From assembly GCF_000835495.1 (NCBI RefSeq), contig NW_015622547.1:1612001-1676000 (forward strand): a stretch of DNA of 64,000 nucleotides, read 5' to 3'. The notes under the pieces were generated by a model. The model saw only the letters and a list, made by a program, of their open reading frames with translations, was not told where the DNA came from and did no database searches. The position numbers and the translations under genes are program-made. Positions 21,339 through 30,819 of this stretch are shown piece after piece. The DNA is from Cladophialophora immunda. Lineage: Eukaryota > Ascomycota > Eurotiomycetes > Chaetothyriales > Herpotrichiellaceae. How positions within the stretch are numbered: the first letter of the stretch is position 1; each line of letters starts with the position of its first letter.

Positions 21339-22014
21339 TGTGTATCATTGGTATCAAGCCTGACACAAAGCCTGCCAAACCTACTTTCAAGCCTTCGATC
21401 TCTTGATAGCAGTTATCACTATCAAAAGATTTAAGCGAGCGACAGACCACAGATTGTACGGTTGGAGTGTAAGATAAGACAAGATGGGGAGAACAACGTG
21501 TCAAGGATATGATATTATGGAGTTCGTCGAATTGGGATCATGGCCAGACCTTTGACTTGTTCTCCATCTCCTTTCCTTCCTAAAAGCGTTGCCAAGAGTA
21601 TTCATACATTCATCCGGGATCCCGGATCCACTTGATGGAGGCGTCAGTGCTATCTATGATATTAACCCGGGGAGGATCGCAAAACTCCGCGAAAGCTGGG
21701 CCAAAGCGGGTCCTTTGTTGTCCGGGATTTACCAATTAGAAATGAGAATAAATGCCCAATGGCATCAAATCGATCAGGAAACTGACAGAGTGGGCATGAA
21801 AGGTTCCTGGAGATGTCCTAAACAAGGTGCACTGGGAGTGTGAATTGTATACTGTATGCTGTATACTGTAGAATTGTAATCGCCAGTGCTGAGACATCCT
21901 CTCACCGATCCTCTCATCGATTTCGGCTCACCCAACGTGTTGATCCTAATCCATTCTTCCGGTCTTGCATTGTCTCTGTACCAGTGATCTACCAGGCATC
22001 TGCTATCTGCCTTT
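21339..22014. other. Intergenic, PRPP synthetase to aldehyde dehydrogenase
   Basis: A 676-base stretch between two minus-strand genes. It holds the PRPP-synthetase 3' UTR and the ALDH promoter. A frame at 21589-21843 has no recognisable product. Confidence 0.6.
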
Positions 22015-23262
22015 CTAATTAAACAAAAAGGAGATGCTGCATTGATTTCACTCAGCTTGGAGAATATTGTTGCCTAGAAAAAGGGGTATACTACTTACGA
22101 TTCACCGTGGTGTGTCCGTCGAATTGCTTCTGCAATGATGCCACTGACGTCGATGGACTCGATTTTTGGACATTTTTGAGCGGTCGGTGATAGGGGAAGG
22201 GTGTTTGTGACCACGAGTCTCTCCAAAGAGCTCTCCTCGATCTTCTGGATTGCAGGACCTGAGAGAAACCCATGGACAACGACGGCGCGGCAACTGATGG
22301 CACCGTGGTCCTTCAATACGTCCGACGCCATGATCAGGGTGCCACTGAGTGCGTAGTTAGTAGAGGTCCGCCGGACCCCCCAGGAAAAATGAAAATGAAA
22401 AGGATTAGTTGCATGAATATCAAGAAAGACTTACCATGTGTCCGCGATGTCGTCAACAAGAACGGCAGTCTTATTGAGAACCGATCCAACCAGAATCATA
22501 CGACTGACTTTATTGGCGACTTTACGCTCCTTGTGGATGAGGGCTAGATCAAGACGTAGCTTGTCCGCAATGATAGCAGCTCAGTGACAACGTAAGCCTC
22601 TTTTGTTTGCATGTTTTTTCCCCATTAACTTCTGGACTGAGACTCACCTCTTTGCACCACCCGCGTCAGGAGACACAATGACGACGTTGTCCAGGGGCAT
22701 GTTACCTCGAATGTAATCGACCATGGCACTCTCGGCGTAGAGATTGTCCACAGGGATATTGAAGAAGCCTTGGATTTGTGAGGCATGCAAGTCCATGGTT
22801 ATCACATGATTGCAGCCGGCTGTCTCAAGCATGTTGGCCACCAGTTTGGCCGTGATGGGAGCTCGGCTGCGGTCTTTCTTGTCTTGCCTCGAATAAGGGA
22901 AACAGGGGAGCACGGCGGTGATCTGTCTGGCGGAGGCAGTCTTGCAGGCGCTGATCGTAATTAATAGTTCCATGAGCATGTCGTTGACTGGTTCTGCCGC
23001 TGTCTGGATGATAAACAGATCGGCGCCGCGGACCGAGTTTTCAATGACAACACTGGTCTCGCCATTCGAAAACCGCGATGATGTGAGTTTTGTGGACGGT
23101 GAATCCTCCCCCAGCCTCTGGCATACAAGGTCGACGAAGTCTGGATGACTTCCTCCTATATTCGTCCCATTCAATCTCGGTTAGCGACATCTTTCAACAC
23201 GTATGGTACGGAGTACCGGTGTCAGAGTAATAATACTGACCACTAAGCACTTGAATGGACAT
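22015..23262 (-). CDS. Ribose-phosphate pyrophosphokinase (PRPP synthetase), one junction uncertain
   Basis: Five exons: 23262-23241, 23155-22648 (or to 22658), 22579-22435, 22344-22099 and 22036-22015. It makes PRPP from ribose 5-phosphate and ATP. Seen are [40 protein letters not shown], the flexible loop HKERK and the PRPP motif VDDIADTCGT. The last exon is only 22 bases and restores the usual GES-ISFLFN ending; the first is also 22 bases. The obvious donor at 22647 (gtgagt) and acceptor at 22580 do not keep the frame: one base too many. A donor at 22657 does keep it, giving 310 residues but removing AKR after DAGG. It is divergent from a Fur1-type UPRT, which uses its product. Confidence 0.8.
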
Positions 23263-23984
23263 TTTGGGATACAGAATTTCATCTAACAACACTTGTTACC
23301 GCGAAAGAAGATTGGTGTCTGCAAGAGGAACACTGAGCAGGTCGGATACCCAGGGAGAATGCGTGCTCCCAGACCTACAACTCAGGCTCCTCAATGTATC
23401 AGTGTTGGATTTATCATTCCCCTTACGCCTAAATTACAGCCACCAAGCTGTTGAGTTATTACTTCTATTTCCATGTCCTATGTCCCAGGGCGCACAGCGT
23501 CAGCCTAGAAACAAACAGTCTGACCCGCTCAAGTAGGTGCTAGGTACAAACTAACCGAACCACGAACACTGTACTTGGAAGATAGTTGAATTCCTCTATA
23601 ATGACCAAGTTACCAATCTCGTCCATACTCCAGCGGAGATCTCGTGCTTACGAAGGTCATCTGGGGTGGACCCATAATAGATAGATACTCGGTAGATAAA
23701 AGATACTTTAAACGATATAGTACGTGGGGAATTTCAGAACTTTCAGAGGGCCTCGCATTGTTTATCTGAGATCTCTCTCTTCAGATCGGAGGTGGGGAAC
23801 CTCCCGATATGTAATCTACAGGTGTCGATAAGAACTGTATGCCTATTCCCCAAGACTGGATCTACCGGTACGATAGGGTTGTTTGTTAAGTCGGCCACTT
23901 GACGCCCCGATGCTCACATGCTAAATCCTGGCGCCTCAGGACCTAGACTCCAGTCTCCTACCATAGGGCTTTCAAGAATAACAC
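23263..23984. promoter_or_regulatory. Divergent promoter region, PRPP synthetase / Fur1-type UPRT
   Basis: A 722-base head-to-head region between the enzyme that makes PRPP and an enzyme that consumes it. A GATAAG site lies at 23827-23832. Further GATA cores occur at about 23690-23700. No gene is seen inside. Confidence 0.5.
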
Positions 23985-25021
23985 ATGTGCGATCCAACGT
24001 TTGATTTTCCCGCTTCGAGAATGCGCAACACCATGGAGAATTGCGTACTCCTGCCACAGAACCATCAACTCCTAAGTTCCATGACCATTCTGCGCAATCA
24101 AAACACGAAGGACAAGGACTTTATCGATGCATTTGCAGGAGTGGCTGCGCAGCTCATGGCCAGAGGTGAGGAAGAGACCGCTTGATGAGATTTACTCTGG
24201 CTGTTGTCCAAGTTCGTGCTCAGCCATCTAACGAGTTTGTTTTTCTCCTGCAGCGTTGGATTTCGTCCCAGTCGAATGTCAACAAGTGACAACCCCGACA
24301 GGAGGCACGTACCAGGGCGTGCGACAAGCAAAGAAAGTCTGTGGCATCAGCATCCTAAGGGCAGGGGCCAGCCTGGAAGATGCTCTGAGAAATGTTTACA
24401 AGTATGTGAATACGAATTTGCCCGCTATTTTTCCAGCTCGACCAGCAAACATCCTCCCTTTTCCTCTTCCCCCCAAAGGGAGGTGAAAGCGAAAGTGCAT
24501 ATCCATACTGACCATATCTTTGCGAATTAAAAAGTGGTCCTTTGAGCTTCGGAAAGCTCTTGATCCAACGAGACGAGAAAACGTGCCTCCCAACACATCT
24601 GTACTCCAAATTTCCTACGTCGATTTCGGACGCTTGTAGGGCTTCAACCACGACCAAAACGTGTGTGCGATCACGTTGCTGACTTAAAGCAGATGTACTG
24701 ATTCTTGAGCCAATGCTTGCGACTGGAGGCTCAGTGAGTAAAGCAATCGAGCTTGTCCTTGAACAGCGTGTGCCGGAGGAACAAATCATTGTTGTCAATG
24801 TAATAGCTTCAGCGAGGGCAGTCAGCCTGGTCTCTGAACGGTTTCCGAAGTTGATGTTGGTGACAGCGGCTATTGACAAGGATTTGAATTCAAAAAGGTT
24901 TGTCGATATCATATATGCGATTTTATCAACTTGTCGACTTCGATCACTGACAAAATACCGACTCTACAGGTACATCGATCCAGGACTTGGCGATTTCGGG
25001 GATCGCTTTTATGGTACCTGA
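23985..25021 (+). CDS. Uracil phosphoribosyltransferase, Fur1-type
   Basis: Five exons, 23985-24165, 24254-24401, 24535-24635, 24693-24897 and 24970-25021, join in phase to 228 residues. From the second Met (24021) it is 216 residues, the length of yeast Fur1. It shows LLPQNHQLLSSMTILRNQNT, then VTTPTGGTYQGV, CGISILRAGASLEDALR, LIQRDEKT, the PRPP loop LILEPMLATGGS and the tail YIDPGLGDFGDRFYGT. The PRPP loop begins with Glu where Asp is usual. The 133-base second intron has an alternative acceptor a few codons later, so a short stretch around NGPLS is uncertain. It forms UMP from uracil and is the second UPRT of the cluster. Confidence 0.85.
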
Positions 25022-25585
25022 AAGGATCCCCCAGAAGGGCATGGAATGTTGGAAGTTGCTACAGCTGAGACGAGCTCCATTTTGTGAGGACGGTGGAATC
25101 GGAAAGCCGACGGTTCGACGCAACCAACTGTACTTTTTTACTTTCGGAAGATGAGACTACCGATCCTCGATATAAATGAAAACTGTCGCCTCGACCAGTG
25201 TCTCAATGTTTTGAAAGTATAGGCTTGATATAGGCATGGTATTCGCAGCTATCTCCTCTGCCATGAATACGCACTTCTCCGCCTATATGCTTCTGACCTT
25301 GTCTCTACCTTCTTCATTTGCAGGCATCCATGGCCATTCAGTTCAATCATCAGACCAGTGGGACTCTGATAGAACTTTCGAGAATTAGGCATTGTTACTG
25401 ATGCTGCAAGAAGGTCCAGTTGTTCTTACAAAATGTCGTTTACAGGCAGGAAAGTATCAAAATCTATCTACTTGCTCTAGCATCCCTCGGCTTCTAATAG
25501 GCGTCACCATAATTGTGCACTGGGTCACAAACAGCACATTCTTCATCGAAGGACTCAACATCCCAATGTGAATCACATCGGGCCT
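25022..25585. other. Intergenic between convergent genes
   Basis: A 564-base stretch between the Fur1-type UPRT (plus) and the permease (minus). It holds no supported gene and serves as 3' UTR for both. Confidence 0.6.
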
Positions 25586-27936
25586 TTAATGCTTGAACAC
25601 CTCCACACTAGACTGCACCTCGCTGTCCTTTGTATCAACAACAACGCTGGCTTCTGAATCTCCCTTGGCCTGTTCATATGGATCAACACCATTGATCATA
25701 ATCGATGGAACGAGGGCCGCGTCTCCTATTTCATTCCAGCTCTTGTTATATGCAACTTTGAAAGGTCCGAATCTGCACATCAGGTAGTATACCCCTCCAC
25801 TTACGAGAACACCCATAAGGAAGTTGAACTGATCTGAACGTTTAGAGAACGATTAGTATTTATCGTCCTTAAAATGGAAGACCAAGAAAATGGAAGCAGA
25901 TCTTGCAAACAGGCGTAGGCTTACACAAATACCAGGCACCAATCGGTATTGATGCACCCATGGCTCCGGCAACACCAACGATATTGAATATCAATCCGCA
26001 TCTGTGAGAATCATTAGGTTCTGCGGCTGAAGAGCAGGAGATGAAGTAACCCACAGGTACCCCACGTAAGCGTTGATGCCAAACCCACCCAAGCCCCAGT
26101 AGAGATCGGACGATTTATTGGAGTACAACTGATCAACTGCAAGATGGCCTCGGCGGACGATAAAATAATCACAGAAATAAGGTCCGACGAAAGCAGAAAG
26201 GAAGACACTGTAGGCACCGACGTATGCTAAGAAGTTGTTGCTGCTGGATAAGAGTTTCCACGGCACGCAGGCAAAAGACAACACTGCTGCAACATAGCCA
26301 CCACGTCCTGGGTTATGTTAGTCTTTTCTGTCCAGATTCGCAATCAAGGGCACAAAGGGATGACTTACGAATATTGAGGTATCGAGGGAATAGAGCGGTA
26401 AAGTCACTTCCCGCAGAGTTTGCACCTGTCAGGTTTGTCATGGCCTGAGCATAGACAAAGATCAGGGCGAGGAAGAAAACCCCGGCCCTGTCGCTGCTGG
26501 ATGGATTTTCGGTAACAAACTAGGGAATGCAGAGGTTAGGTGGGGATCTTCCGGCCTAGAATTTGCAATTCTCTTGCTAAAACTTAGTACTTACTCGCTC
26601 CAAGACGTCCAAAGGATTCCAAAGCGGGGAGCCATATAATGTAGCGCTGCAGCTAGAGACGATCAAACCAACCAGGGAAGTGATTGAGAATGAGACTGGA
26701 ACTGTAATAAGTTGAGACCAGAGGGCATGGGAAGGTTTCTTTGAAAACCGCGTAAAATCGGAGTCTGCGCATTGGAAGATTCAATAAATAAGCCAGAAGA
26801 GAGGGTAACTCTGTGGGTTTTCATCCCACACTCACCATTCAGAATGAATGTGCTGAAATTGTCCAAGGAAGAGATGATGGCTTGGATCACGGTCCATGTC
26901 AAGGCACTACCTTTGAGGGCTGTGGAGTCATAATATCAATGACGGGCTAGGGAAAACATCGAACTTCATGAATACTTACAGCTGCTTTGACTCATGACTG
27001 GACCAGCACCGTGGCCTGCTCTCACAGCCACCCATACAGCGAACGCGATGCCTCCGATGGGAGCTGTCACCGCCTTGACAGTGTATAGATGTCTGACTTT
27101 GTGCAAAGGGAAGTATATGCCTTTTTTGCGGTCTTAGCAGGATATTCTCAACCGCAAAGCGAGGCTTGCAGAGTTTCCTAACCGATCAGTTGACAGAGCC
27201 AGAACAGGAAAAAGCACATCATATGCTTTGTATCTGTCTGAGCAGACGCTGGGAGATGATTTGGGATTCGAGCGGTTCCTGGCCAAACCGCACACAGCAT
27301 GAGATAAAGGCATCTGGTTTTGGGGGGGCAGTATCGTTAGCCTTTTTTTATATCCAAGGACCAAGGTTGCTTTGACAGTTAATTTGGGGACAAACTCACT
27401 GTCCTCCAATCCAGCTCTGGACAGAGTACCAGATAATGGCCAGGACAATACGATTGAGCACCGGCCATATCGAACCATAAATGCCGAAAGAAGAGCGAAT
27501 CGCCACAGGAAACGAAATGTGGTACATTGCTCCCATTCGGCCTCCGAGTGAGACGAAAATACCCGTCAGGATATATCCTGCCCAGATACAAAGCCAGCCT
27601 TGCCACCAGGCGAGACCACCGGCGACGTAGCTCCCGGCAAGCTGCCACGTATTGACATTGAACGAGGCTGTGAAGAAATTCCAGTCAGCGAAACCCAAAA
27701 AAAAATCGCCCTGCATGGAATTGACATTGTAGGACATGGCTCGATATATACCTACCCGAGATCCAGAGATTCATGTAGTTGTACCAGCCCCATGTCCGTC
27801 GTGTAGGCTCAATGGGAGCTAGGTCAGGACTCCAAAGATATCTACTCCGTTCAGCGCCATCAGCGTTGTTGTCATAGTAGTCGTGCTTGATCTTGCACTT
27901 CTCTGCCACCTGGGCTGTACGCTCTCTCAAAGTCAT
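25586..27936 (-). CDS. NCS1-family nucleobase permease (uracil/allantoin type)
   Basis: Ten exons: 27936-27756, 27667-27400, 27313-27183, 27120-26980, 26919-26836, 26764-26595, 26519-26369, 26307-26061, 26001-25925 and 25833-25586. All nine introns (59-91 bases) keep phase, giving 565 residues, the family norm. Signatures are RRTWGWYNYMNLWISASFNVNTWQ, then RMGAMYHISFPVAIRSSFGIYG, IWYSVQSWIGGQ, a mid-part ANSAGSDFTALFPRYLNIRRGGY and DYFIVRRGH. It has many hydrophobic segments and a polar acidic tail. It imports uracil or a related base such as allantoin, uridine or thiamine with H+ or Na+ at the plasma membrane. Its place inside the cluster favours uracil. It is divergent from the MOSC-reductase gene. 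Confidence 0.9.
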
Positions 27937-28647
27937 GATTGTAGACCTTGCTTGGCCTTTTCGATCAAAAATTCTGACTCCAGAAAAAGGCGCAATCCGT
28001 TTTCAATATTTCCGATGTGTAAAACGAATTGATAAAGTTGAACTTGTATTCTAGTACGCACACCTGCCTATGCTACCGTATCAGTGATGAGCATGCCTTT
28101 ACCCAATACTACCGGGGCCTGCATGAAAGATATATAGGTCAGCGCAACGGCGCCCGTTTTGGATTAGATCATTCCTAAATGGTATCTATGATAAGAGATG
28201 TTCTTGATAGGATAGTGGGGATTGAGATTTAGAGCCTACACCCCTTATCAAACTTCGACTTTATCATATTATCATATACTTTGGTACCTTATCTCACTAT
28301 TTGCGTTCCTCTCCGCAACTCAAAATCTTCAACCCAGTTCCGGAGTTTTTCCTCAATCCCCGCCAACAGCTACTGTACTGGTGCTTGCTCACGCTCTAGT
28401 GCAGGAGGTTGTATGGGAGATTTGTCTATACCACAGGGTCTTGATGACCTAAAGATGGACCATGGTAGGCTGATTTAGACCTTGTGAATTTTGGGCACGT
28501 GGATTGACTCAATTTGGCCAATATTCCATCGTTTAAATACAACCACAAACTGGTCGGCGGCTTCAAGTGGCCTTTGCGTCTCTCATACGGTGCGAGTCCA
28601 AGGTCAGCTATATATTCAAAATTCCATCTTCAAGCAGTTTGCCAAAT
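27937..28647. promoter_or_regulatory. Divergent promoter region, permease / MOSC-reductase
   Basis: A 711-base head-to-head region that contains a close group of three GATAAG sites, listed separately. An in-frame reading at 28567-28647 upstream of the MOSC-reductase ATG begins with GTG and is taken as 5' UTR. Confidence 0.55.
28190..28293. promoter_or_regulatory. Group of three GATAAG (AreA/GATA-factor) sites
   Basis: GATAAG is at 28190-28195 on the plus strand. CTTATC (minus-strand GATAAG) is at 28244-28249 and 28288-28293. Paired or grouped HGATAR sites are the usual binding pattern of fungal nitrogen-catabolite GATA activators. Their place in the permease / MOSC-reductase divergent promoter suggests induction of the pathway under nitrogen limitation. 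Binding is inferred. Confidence 0.5.
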
Positions 28648-30324
28648 ATGGTTCCAGACGAACAAAAAGAAGCTGCGGACCTAAAGTTGCCCTTTGAGAC
28701 TGAAAGGTTGCTTCAAGTGCGGACCGGAAAGATCAAACCCCTTTACCACCTCCCAGTAAAGTCGGCAATCTACAAGAATCCTCATACTCAACCTGTCAAA
28801 GTCACCAAACTTGGTTGCGAGGGAGATGAGCACGCATACGAGTTCCACGGAGGGCCAGACAAGGCGCTGCTTCACTATTGCGCGAGACACTATGAGACGT
28901 GGAAAGAGGAGTGTCCAGGGAGTAAGGAGCATTTCACCGTGGGCGGATTTGGGGAGAACCTGGTCAGTACCTCAGCTAATGAACAGAATATCTGCATTGG
29001 AGACATCCTCACGATTGGTCCAGAAGTCCAAGTGCAGGTCAGTCTTCCACGGCAACCCTGCTTCAAGCTCAACCACCGTTTCGAAGTCAAGAATATGGCA
29101 TGGCAGTCTCAGATGAAGAGCAGAACAGGCTGGTACTATCGCGTCTTGAAGGAGGGCTACATTTCACCGGGCGACGAAATTAAACTTGTCGAGAGACTGA
29201 ACCCGAAATGGACAGTGGCAGCAGTCCAACACTACCTGTACCGGGAGATGAAAAACTTTGAAGTCATGGCCGAACTGGTGAATCTTCCAGGCCTCGGCGG
29301 AGAATCGCTCACAATCTTCGAGAACAGGTTGAAAAAGAACTTTGAGAATCAGGACGAACGAATGTTCGGTGACGACTCTGTTGCTCTGGAGACCTGGTCG
29401 GACTACAAACTTGTGCAGAAGCTTCGACAGACTCCTCGAATTTGTTCGTTCGTTTTCGAAGTTGTCGGAGAGCGGTCTCAAACAACAAGTCACAAAGTTG
29501 AACCTGGATCTCATGTGCGCTTGAAGTTGGGAGATAAGGGTGACCTGATCCGAGCATACTCCGTTGTTGGTGGCACCAGGGACCGCTTCGAGCTGGGTGT
29601 GGCTCTTGCAGACGAGTCCCGTGGAGGATCTCTATATCTGCATAAAATTGCCAAAGTGGGAGACGTATTCTCAGTAGGGAAAATTACCACCAGCTTCCCA
29701 CTCGCGTCAGAGGCGGACGAACATATTTTGATCGCCGGTGGAATCGGAATCACAGCCTTCCTTCCCGGTGCGGAAAAATTGAAGGAATTGGGAGAGAATT
29801 TCAGCTTGCATCTGGCCGTCCGCTTTACCCGTGATTTACCCTTCAAGGAGAGACTATCGAGGCTAGGCAAGAGCCTCGTAGTTTATGACAAAGAAAAGGG
29901 GCGGCGCCTGGACCTCGCCCGTATCATGTCCAAAGTGACCACCAATACACACGTGTATTGCTGCGGGTCTCCCAGATTGATGGACGACGTTGCCGCAACC
30001 GCGAAGCAATATGGGCTTTCAGAAAAGCAGGTCCACTTTGAGGCTTTCGAAATCACGACCACAGGCGATCCTTTCACCGCGGAGCTCCTGATGAGCCAAA
30101 AGACAATTCAAGTGCCGGCAACACGGAGCCTTCTGGAGGCATTGAGGGAGGCGGGCATCGATGTACCGTCATCGTGTGAAGCTGGAAGCTGCGGCACTTG
30201 TCGTGTTCAAGTTGCAAAGGGACGCATTGACCATCGTGGAACCGGCTTGTTGGAATCGGATAAGGCCTCAGCAATGCTAGCCTGCTCTTCTAGAGGCATT
30301 GGACATATAGAACTAGAGCTTTAA
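28648..30324 (+). CDS. MOSC-domain / ferredoxin-reductase / 2Fe-2S fusion oxidoreductase
   Basis: A single exon of 558 residues starting at the ATG at 28648. Residues 30-165 form a MOSC domain (HGGPDKALLHYCARHYETW, VGGFGENLV, PRQPCFKLNHRF). A short 3-alpha region follows. Residues 255-460 form a flavin and NAD(P)H reductase of the phthalate-dioxygenase-reductase type (RAYSVVGG, LIAGGIGITAFLP, VYCCGSPRLMDDV). A plant-type 2Fe-2S ferredoxin ends the protein with C510, C515, C518 and C546. It resembles bacterial YiiM fused to a vanillate-demethylase reductase. It passes electrons from NAD(P)H via FMN/FAD and 2Fe-2S to an acceptor, possibly a MOSC-bound molybdenum cofactor or a partner oxygenase. 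Its role in the cluster is not known. Confidence 0.88.
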   Translation: MVPDEQKEAADLKLPFETERLLQVRTGKIKPLYHLPVKSAIYKNPHTQPVKVTKLGCEGDEHAYEFHGGPDKALLHYCARHYETWKEECPGSKEHFTVGGFGENLVSTSANEQNICIGDILTIGPEVQVQVSLPRQPCFKLNHRFEVKNMAWQSQMKSRTGWYYRVLKEGYISPGDEIKLVERLNPKWTVAAVQHYLYREMKNFEVMAELVNLPGLGGESLTIFENRLKKNFENQDERMFGDDSVALETWSDYKLVQKLRQTPRICSFVFEVVGERSQTTSHKVEPGSHVRLKLGDKGDLIRAYSVVGGTRDRFELGVALADESRGGSLYLHKIAKVGDVFSVGKITTSFPLASEADEHILIAGGIGITAFLPGAEKLKELGENFSLHLAVRFTRDLPFKERLSRLGKSLVVYDKEKGRRLDLARIMSKVTTNTHVYCCGSPRLMDDVAATAKQYGLSEKQVHFEAFEITTTGDPFTAELLMSQKTIQVPATRSLLEALREAGIDVPSSCEAGSCGTCRVQVAKGRIDHRGTGLLESDKASAMLACSSRGIGHIELEL

Positions 30325-30819
30325 CAGTAGGTAGGCAATTGACGGACTACTACTGACTACCGACACTCGACAGATTTCCCTAAGACATATTGATTTTAGG
30401 GAGATACCGCTTCCAATACACTTTAGTCTCTCGGGAGGGACAGTATGGAGAAGAGATATCGAGGAAGTGGGGCGATAAAGGGGGCACAGATAGCGGGCTC
30501 CGCCAGGCCAAATACACAACAATATCTCCATAGCGGAAGGCACTTATCTGTCACGCGACTGAATCCTGGCCATCCCATTGATCTTTGTGTTGCTATGTGT
30601 GATACAAATAGTTGTGTTGCCACCTATTAAGAGTCTAGAAAATCGCAGTTCGTTTTGAGTAATTGTTGGTATATCTCTATCCTGGGAATAAATCTTGCCG
30701 TCAATTCCCCGCCAGTACGTCCCCCTCATGCTCAGAGGCCTTGAATCGACACAAACTTGAACTCACCTTGGTCCTTTCTACATCACCAACGTTCAGTTGA
30801 ACGAAAGGGGAAAAAATAA
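30325..30819. other. Intergenic, upstream of the 2OG dioxygenase
   Basis: A 495-base stretch between two plus-strand genes. It contains the MOSC-reductase terminator region and the dioxygenase promoter, with no gene seen. Confidence 0.6.

Noticed and set aside
23125..23174. Start of PRPP synthetase at a Met 23174 (MNGTNIGG)
   Set aside because: This reads through the first intron. The 22-base exon MSIQVLSG gives the normal family start and a proper GT..AG join.
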